From Mucilaginibacter_A sp965201005 (GTDB taxonomy: Bacteria > Bacteroidota > Bacteroidia > Sphingobacteriales > Sphingobacteriaceae), in assembly GCF_965201005.1 (NCBI RefSeq), contig NZ_OZ241747.1, positions 1,426,001-1,490,000 on the forward strand: a stretch of 64,000 nucleotides of DNA, given 5' to 3'. The notes beneath the pieces are model-generated. The model saw only the letters and a list, made by a program, of their open reading frames with translations, ran no database searches and had not been told where the DNA came from. Below are positions 60,162 through 64,000 of this stretch, piece after piece. Within the stretch, counting starts at the first letter, position 1, and each line of letters begins with the position of its first letter. The translations under genes were made by a program, and so were the position numbers.

Positions 60162-61847
60162 ATGTCAAGTACAACAAACAACTTATCTAAAAAGGGATAC
60201 AAACAAGAAACACGTCAAAATGAATACGCTGTCACTGATGTCATAAATTCAGCAACATGGCAGTTTACCAATAATAGCGGACAGGATGTCGTCCTGATTG
60301 ATGCGTTCTCTGCTGAAGATTCTGCTTTAGAGCAACTCTATGAGCAAACCCTAGCGTTTGTCAAAACTGCCGACCATCAGATTGCCCTTACGCAGGACGC
60401 TGCCAAAACGATCGCCTTACCGACTGTCCATCTGGATGAGCATAACCGGCCGCAGGATTATACAATCATTGTTGCCAATGCGCAAACCTTATTCCCTCTA
60501 AAAGTAGTAGAACTTTCCGTAGCGGCTAATCATCAAAGCTTTCCTGCTACTGGTGTAACAGCTCTAGATGTAACAATTAGCAAACAAGCCGAAGCATTTA
60601 CAAAAACCATTATTGCTTTTCCCTCTACTTCGCTGGCTGTTGATTTTGCCACGGCACTGCAAACGGGCGACCCAGACGCTATAGCAGCTTTTTTTGCCGG
60701 GACTGTTAATTACAAAAATCTCACATTGGACATGGTGGTGGCTGTGCAGACTTACTACAATCGCTTTCCTTTCTTTTTGACTGATTACACCGCTGCCAAG
60801 ACTTACTATCTCTACACCTCTGATGGAACCAAAAACAAGTATGCAGGGTCAGTCGCGCTTGAAAACCAGGCGGCTGCATTCACCAGCATGGACAAAGCCA
60901 CGGATAGTTTTTCAGCCAGGTATATTACCACCAATGAAGCTGATTACACCACCCTCTATTATCAGGACGGACAGCTGGTGGATGATGTGGACAGCGACAG
61001 GCCGGATTACTGTCTGCAAGGCTTGTTCATGCTGCGCAGTGATATTACCAAAAAGGAGGAAGACAATCAGATCATCCTCATCCTGAAAGGCACCGTTAAT
61101 GGGAGGGATGTGTTTGGCTATGATCAGAAGCAGGAACGCAGCAAAGAGGGGATTTACAAATATTTGGATGTACTGGTGCATCCGGAAGTCACTAAAGAAT
61201 GGTTCTCCGTATTGGGAGTAATCGTGGCTGGTGTAGTAGGCTTGGCATTGCTTGGAGTAGGTGTCCGCCTTTTGTTCAAGTATTTGAAAAAGGCGCCGAA
61301 AATGACCCCAGCGGAGATTGGGGCAAAAAACCTGGAAATCAGAGAACGGAACCGGTTGAACCGTCAGGCTGCCATAGATAAGCTTGGCGAAGTACACATT
61401 AACTTGCCTGAAGATGCCAGAACAACCCTGGTTCAAATCAAAGAAGGGGCCGATAACGTGCTTCTTAATGACAACAAACTCAAGTTAAGCGACACAATAG
61501 CACAGCAGGAAGTAATGTGTAATATAATCGACGACTGGGCAAATCCCACAAGCATGAGCAGGATTAAAGCAACTATAGAGGTAGTTAAAGGCGAGATAGA
61601 TACAATAGATGCCAGGGAACTGGGCAGGGGTACCTGGTTGAAAGATACGCTTACTAAACTAAGCGAGACTACGAGAGATTTAGCCTTTAACTATAATCAG
61701 GTCAAAGGGGCAGTACGGGATCACAATGCGGCATTTGAAGAAAGTAATAACAGGATTACCGAAATAGCACAAGTGATCAACAAAAATGAAGAGATCAGAA
61801 ATAGCATAGAAGAGGAAATCCCCGAATTTCCGGAAATAGAAGAGTAA
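60162..61847 (+). CDS. Paralogue 1: uncharacterised membrane protein with helical tail
   Basis: 561 residues from MSSTTNNLSKKGYKQETRQN; the open frame to 60096 lacks a convincing start. The N-terminal domain (about 30-340) begins ATWQFTNNSGQDVVLIDAF and contains FPSTSLAVDFATAL, FFAGTVNYKNLTLDMVVAVQ, KTYYLYTSDGTKNKYAGSV and GTVNGRDVFGYDQKQ. One strong membrane segment at about 347-370 (VLGVIVAGVVGLALLGVGV) is followed by a basic stretch and a helical tail including WANPTSMSRIKATIE and a C-terminal acidic end. No signal peptide. Homologous to the next gene; family not recognised. Confidence 0.8.
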   Translation: MSSTTNNLSKKGYKQETRQNEYAVTDVINSATWQFTNNSGQDVVLIDAFSAEDSALEQLYEQTLAFVKTADHQIALTQDAAKTIALPTVHLDEHNRPQDYTIIVANAQTLFPLKVVELSVAANHQSFPATGVTALDVTISKQAEAFTKTIIAFPSTSLAVDFATALQTGDPDAIAAFFAGTVNYKNLTLDMVVAVQTYYNRFPFFLTDYTAAKTYYLYTSDGTKNKYAGSVALENQAAAFTSMDKATDSFSARYITTNEADYTTLYYQDGQLVDDVDSDRPDYCLQGLFMLRSDITKKEEDNQIILILKGTVNGRDVFGYDQKQERSKEGIYKYLDVLVHPEVTKEWFSVLGVIVAGVVGLALLGVGVRLLFKYLKKAPKMTPAEIGAKNLEIRERNRLNRQAAIDKLGEVHINLPEDARTTLVQIKEGADNVLLNDNKLKLSDTIAQQEVMCNIIDDWANPTSMSRIKATIEVVKGEIDTIDARELGRGTWLKDTLTKLSETTRDLAFNYNQVKGAVRDHNAAFEESNNRITEIAQVINKNEEIRNSIEEEIPEFPEIEE

Positions 61848-61919
61848 GCCATTCTTATACTCTTTTCAATTCAGTATTTAAAAATATATTAATCACAAAA
61901 ATTCAAAACAAAAACAATC

Positions 61920-63680
61920 ATGTCACAACAAACAACAACTTCAGGAGCTGTATCAGACACTCCGGCTAGTGATGCCAACGTAAACAAAAGCTGTGTCATC
62001 ACCAATAATACTTCCATAGCAGTCCTTGTACTGGATGCGCAAGGCGACGATGTCGTTCCCATGCAGATAGGGTATGAACAAAACCTAAACTCTATGGCCA
62101 GCAGCGATGGATATCAATCCCTTGACACCGGAAAAACCTTAACCTATATACTGAACGATTGGTACACTGATGAAGACAAAACGCAGCAGTACAGTACGAA
62201 CTATCAGTTCATTCTGGCCACCCTTGATTGCCTGTATCCGGTTAAAATGACCCATGCACATTACAATTTAAGACCCAAGCCACATACGTACGATCCAATT
62301 ATCATTGCCCAGGCAGACTTTGATAACATGAAGCTTGCTGAGCAGTTTCAGCAAACCCTTATGGCCTATCCTTCGTCCACCCTGTCTAAAAGTTATCAGA
62401 ATGCTATGTCTGGGGCTACCGACAGTTCTGGTACCATTGAAGACATTGACACAGCAGTCAACAGCTTTTTTGCTACCACCAAAGAGTATAAGAATGTAAC
62501 CCTAAGCATGATTACGGCAATATCCACGTATTACAGCCAGTACCCTTACGTGTGGGGAGGTTACCAGGGCAGCAAAACGTATTATTTATATGGCAGCGAC
62601 GGGGACACGGTAACCTATCAGGGATCAGTACAGATCAAGGTAGACCAGGTGCTTCCGGCCCGCACCGACAAGGATCTACCCTATTTCACCCTCACCTTTA
62701 CGGATGCAGACAACAAGTCAAAACCACTGTACTACGTGGGCGGACAGTTTGTTGATGATAAAGCCAAGGATATTCCCACTGTTTGTTTGTCAGGGACTTT
62801 TGTGGCGAAAAGCACCCTCACCAAGGTGGCTACCGATACCGCCATGATTTCCATCTTATCCGGCACCGTGAATGGCGTTTCCGTTTTGGGCTATGACCAG
62901 AAACAGAATCAGGATAAAGATGGCAACTGGTCGGGGCTATATACACTGCTGCACCCGAAAGATGCGATGGGTTGGATGTCTCTGTTTATGACGGCCACAG
63001 GTTTATTTATGGGATTGGAGATGGTTTACAGAGGGCTGGAAGGTTTGAAAGACCGGTTGTTTAAGAAGCGCAATTCCAACACCGACCAGTCAGACCCGAA
63101 TGAAATCGAATTGGAACAAATACGCACCGATGTCAAATCAGATAAGACAGCCAAGAAGGGGGACTATCAGGAACTACTCGACAAAATGGATAAGCAATTG
63201 GAAATGGCTGAAGATCTGTCGGCCAAAATGGACGACTTTCAGAACAAAGTAACCGACCAATTGAACGAGGATCAGCGGAGTAACCTGGAAGACGGCCTCG
63301 TGAACCAAAGCGATGCGGCGGGACGTATGCTGGAATACGGCAACCCGCCAAGCATGAAAAAAGTCAGCACTGATATCGATAAAACCTATGACACACTCGA
63401 TAATTTACCGACCGAAGAACTTGCTTTCCGGCTTCCGGATATCACCTACCACATTACAAATGTCATCAACGTTAACTTCAATAATGAAGTACAACGGGTA
63501 ATGGAGGGCAGTATTGCTCAGGAGGTTCGGGATGCGATGAGTAATGCACAGGAGAGCGCCGCCAATGCGGAAGAAACGGGAAGCAAAATTGAAGAAAATA
63601 AAACGAACAATGAAAATGGTGAAGTACCTGAAGACCTCGACTTCAAGCCCCATGAATTTCAGCCCGGTATTTTTGAATAA
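61920..63680 (+). CDS. Paralogue 2: uncharacterised membrane protein with helical tail
   Basis: 586 residues. The N-terminal domain starts KSCVITNNTSIAVLVLDA and shows the same blocks as paralogue 1: YPSSTLSKSYQNAM, FFATTKEYKNVTLSMITAIS, KTYYLYGSDGDTVTYQGSV and GTVNGVSVLGYDQKQ. The hydrophobic segment is at about 351-375 (MSLFMTATGLFMGLEMVY). The tail is a coiled coil (LLDKMDKQLEMAEDLSAKMD) with GNPPSMKKVSTDIDKTYDTL, matching WANPTSM of paralogue 1. No signal peptide or known domain. The 72-bp gap suggests cotranscription. Confidence 0.8.
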   Translation: MSQQTTTSGAVSDTPASDANVNKSCVITNNTSIAVLVLDAQGDDVVPMQIGYEQNLNSMASSDGYQSLDTGKTLTYILNDWYTDEDKTQQYSTNYQFILATLDCLYPVKMTHAHYNLRPKPHTYDPIIIAQADFDNMKLAEQFQQTLMAYPSSTLSKSYQNAMSGATDSSGTIEDIDTAVNSFFATTKEYKNVTLSMITAISTYYSQYPYVWGGYQGSKTYYLYGSDGDTVTYQGSVQIKVDQVLPARTDKDLPYFTLTFTDADNKSKPLYYVGGQFVDDKAKDIPTVCLSGTFVAKSTLTKVATDTAMISILSGTVNGVSVLGYDQKQNQDKDGNWSGLYTLLHPKDAMGWMSLFMTATGLFMGLEMVYRGLEGLKDRLFKKRNSNTDQSDPNEIELEQIRTDVKSDKTAKKGDYQELLDKMDKQLEMAEDLSAKMDDFQNKVTDQLNEDQRSNLEDGLVNQSDAAGRMLEYGNPPSMKKVSTDIDKTYDTLDNLPTEELAFRLPDITYHITNVINVNFNNEVQRVMEGSIAQEVRDAMSNAQESAANAEETGSKIEENKTNNENGEVPEDLDFKPHEFQPGIFE

Positions 63681-63710
63681 AATCCCCCACGCCGAATGAA
63701 GTTTTAATAG

Positions 63711-63745
63711 GGAGAGGCTGCTCCACAGTATGTTACAGCCTCTCC
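63711..63745 (+). terminator. Strong hairpin between paralogues 2 and 3
   Basis: GGAGAGGCTG (63711-63720) and CAGCCTCTCC (63736-63745), a perfect 10-bp GC-rich stem with a 15-nt loop. It lacks a long T-run, so it may attenuate or process the transcript and not fully terminate. Confidence 0.6.
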
Positions 63746-63805
63746 TTCCATTGTGCTATAAGCTATCTATAATTTTATTGTTCACATTTTAAAGAATCTA
63801 AAAAA

Positions 63806-64000
63806 ATGTCTCTCAAAGCTATTTCCTTCATCAATGATATGCCGTACGACCTAGTCGTGTATGACTCGTCCAATCCAGATAATCCCAGCGATGCAGAAAA
63901 CAACTACCTGGGACTGCTCACCTCACTAGGTACAGTTACGGCTAATTCCTCCTCTAACATTATGCCCCTGCAGCCCGGTTCGGCTTTTGTTATTGAAAAT
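63806..64000 (+). CDS. Paralogue 3, 5' end only (cut by window edge)
   Basis: 65 codons visible from MSLKAISFINDMPYDLVVYD, then SSNPDNPSDAENNYLGLL and MPLQPGSAFVIEN at the edge. The opening is equivalent to the first strand pair of paralogues 1 and 2 (TNNSGQDVVLIDA, ITNNTSIAVLVLDA), but without their Ser/Thr-rich lead-in. The position and start pattern make it a third tandem family member; the rest lies outside the window. Confidence 0.7.
   Translation, partial: MSLKAISFINDMPYDLVVYDSSNPDNPSDAENNYLGLLTSLGTVTANSSSNIMPLQPGSAFVIEN

Noticed and set aside
56384..64000. Prophage or ICE as identity of the cassette
   Set aside because: No capsid, tail, integrase, relaxase or transfer gene is visible in the part within the window.
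1..64000. tRNA, rRNA or riboswitch genes
   Set aside because: None recognised by eye in any intergenic region; a covariance-model scan would be required to exclude short RNAs.

Overview
The window looks like a chromosome segment of a Bacteroidota bacterium, most likely Sphingobacteriaceae (Pedobacter/Mucilaginibacter-like). The evidence is a SusC/SusD pair, promoters of the TTTG-N19-21-TAnnTTTG type, A-rich leaders without Shine-Dalgarno sites, a futalosine-pathway MqnC, and many Tat-signalled sugar oxidoreductases. I saw no rRNA, tRNA, CRISPR array or transposase.

Layout. 1-3.3 kb: ung (cut by the left edge), small proteins, lysS. 3.4-5.6 kb: a small defence-like patch, with a RelE/antitoxin pair and a three-gene operon headed by a putative SMEK-type nuclease. 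5.7-24.3 kb: housekeeping genes (acyl-CoA synthetase, iscS-iscU-iscA, L31 type B, GlmU-like protein, tpiA, prmA, mpl, a GNAT-like protein, two secreted ferritin-like proteins, mqnC, topA, mnmA). 24.8-35.2 kb: a long plus-strand operon resembling glucoside-3-dehydrogenase/3-keto-sugar catabolism (GMC oxidoreductase, gluconate-dehydrogenase-type subunit 3, lipoprotein cytochrome c, Gfo/Idh/MocA enzymes, TIM-barrel isomerases, NupG-type transporter, DUF1080 hydrolase). 35.3-47.1 kb: a minus-strand SusC-SusD-UnbV/FG-GAP-vanadium haloperoxidase-like-FG-GAP/cytochrome group. 47.4-50.9 kb: NIPSNAP, another isomerase and a PD40 protein. 51-55 kb: response regulators, a short SSB, a HipA_2/DUF3037 pair and YjbQ.

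Two things stand out. First, a dispersed repeat of about 20-30 bp occurs about 40 times between 1.4 and 55.7 kb. Its core is ATRCTTCTTTTA or the sister form ATRCTGTTTTTA, followed by an AT-rich TAAAWTT block. It occurs as inverted pairs of 44-97 bp between genes, as solo copies exactly 24 nt ahead of three start codons, touching stop codons, and inside conserved genes. It could be a REPIN-like mobile family, a DNA-uptake-type sequence or a regulatory motif. I cannot decide between these from this window.

Second, the repeat stops abruptly at 55.67 kb. From about 56 to 64 kb lies an unfamiliar cassette: a LuxR-type response regulator, a lipoprotein, a small helical protein, a DUF4239-like membrane protein, another multi-pass protein, and three tandem paralogues with a shared N-terminal domain; the two complete copies also carry a membrane segment and a helical C-terminal tail. 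Three promoters in this cassette carry the same upstream element (ATAGCTTATTTACGCTATTG in two, its last 14 bases in the third) joined to a -7 box, so the cassette is probably one regulon. It is the best candidate here for an undescribed system. Its function is not evident from the sequence.
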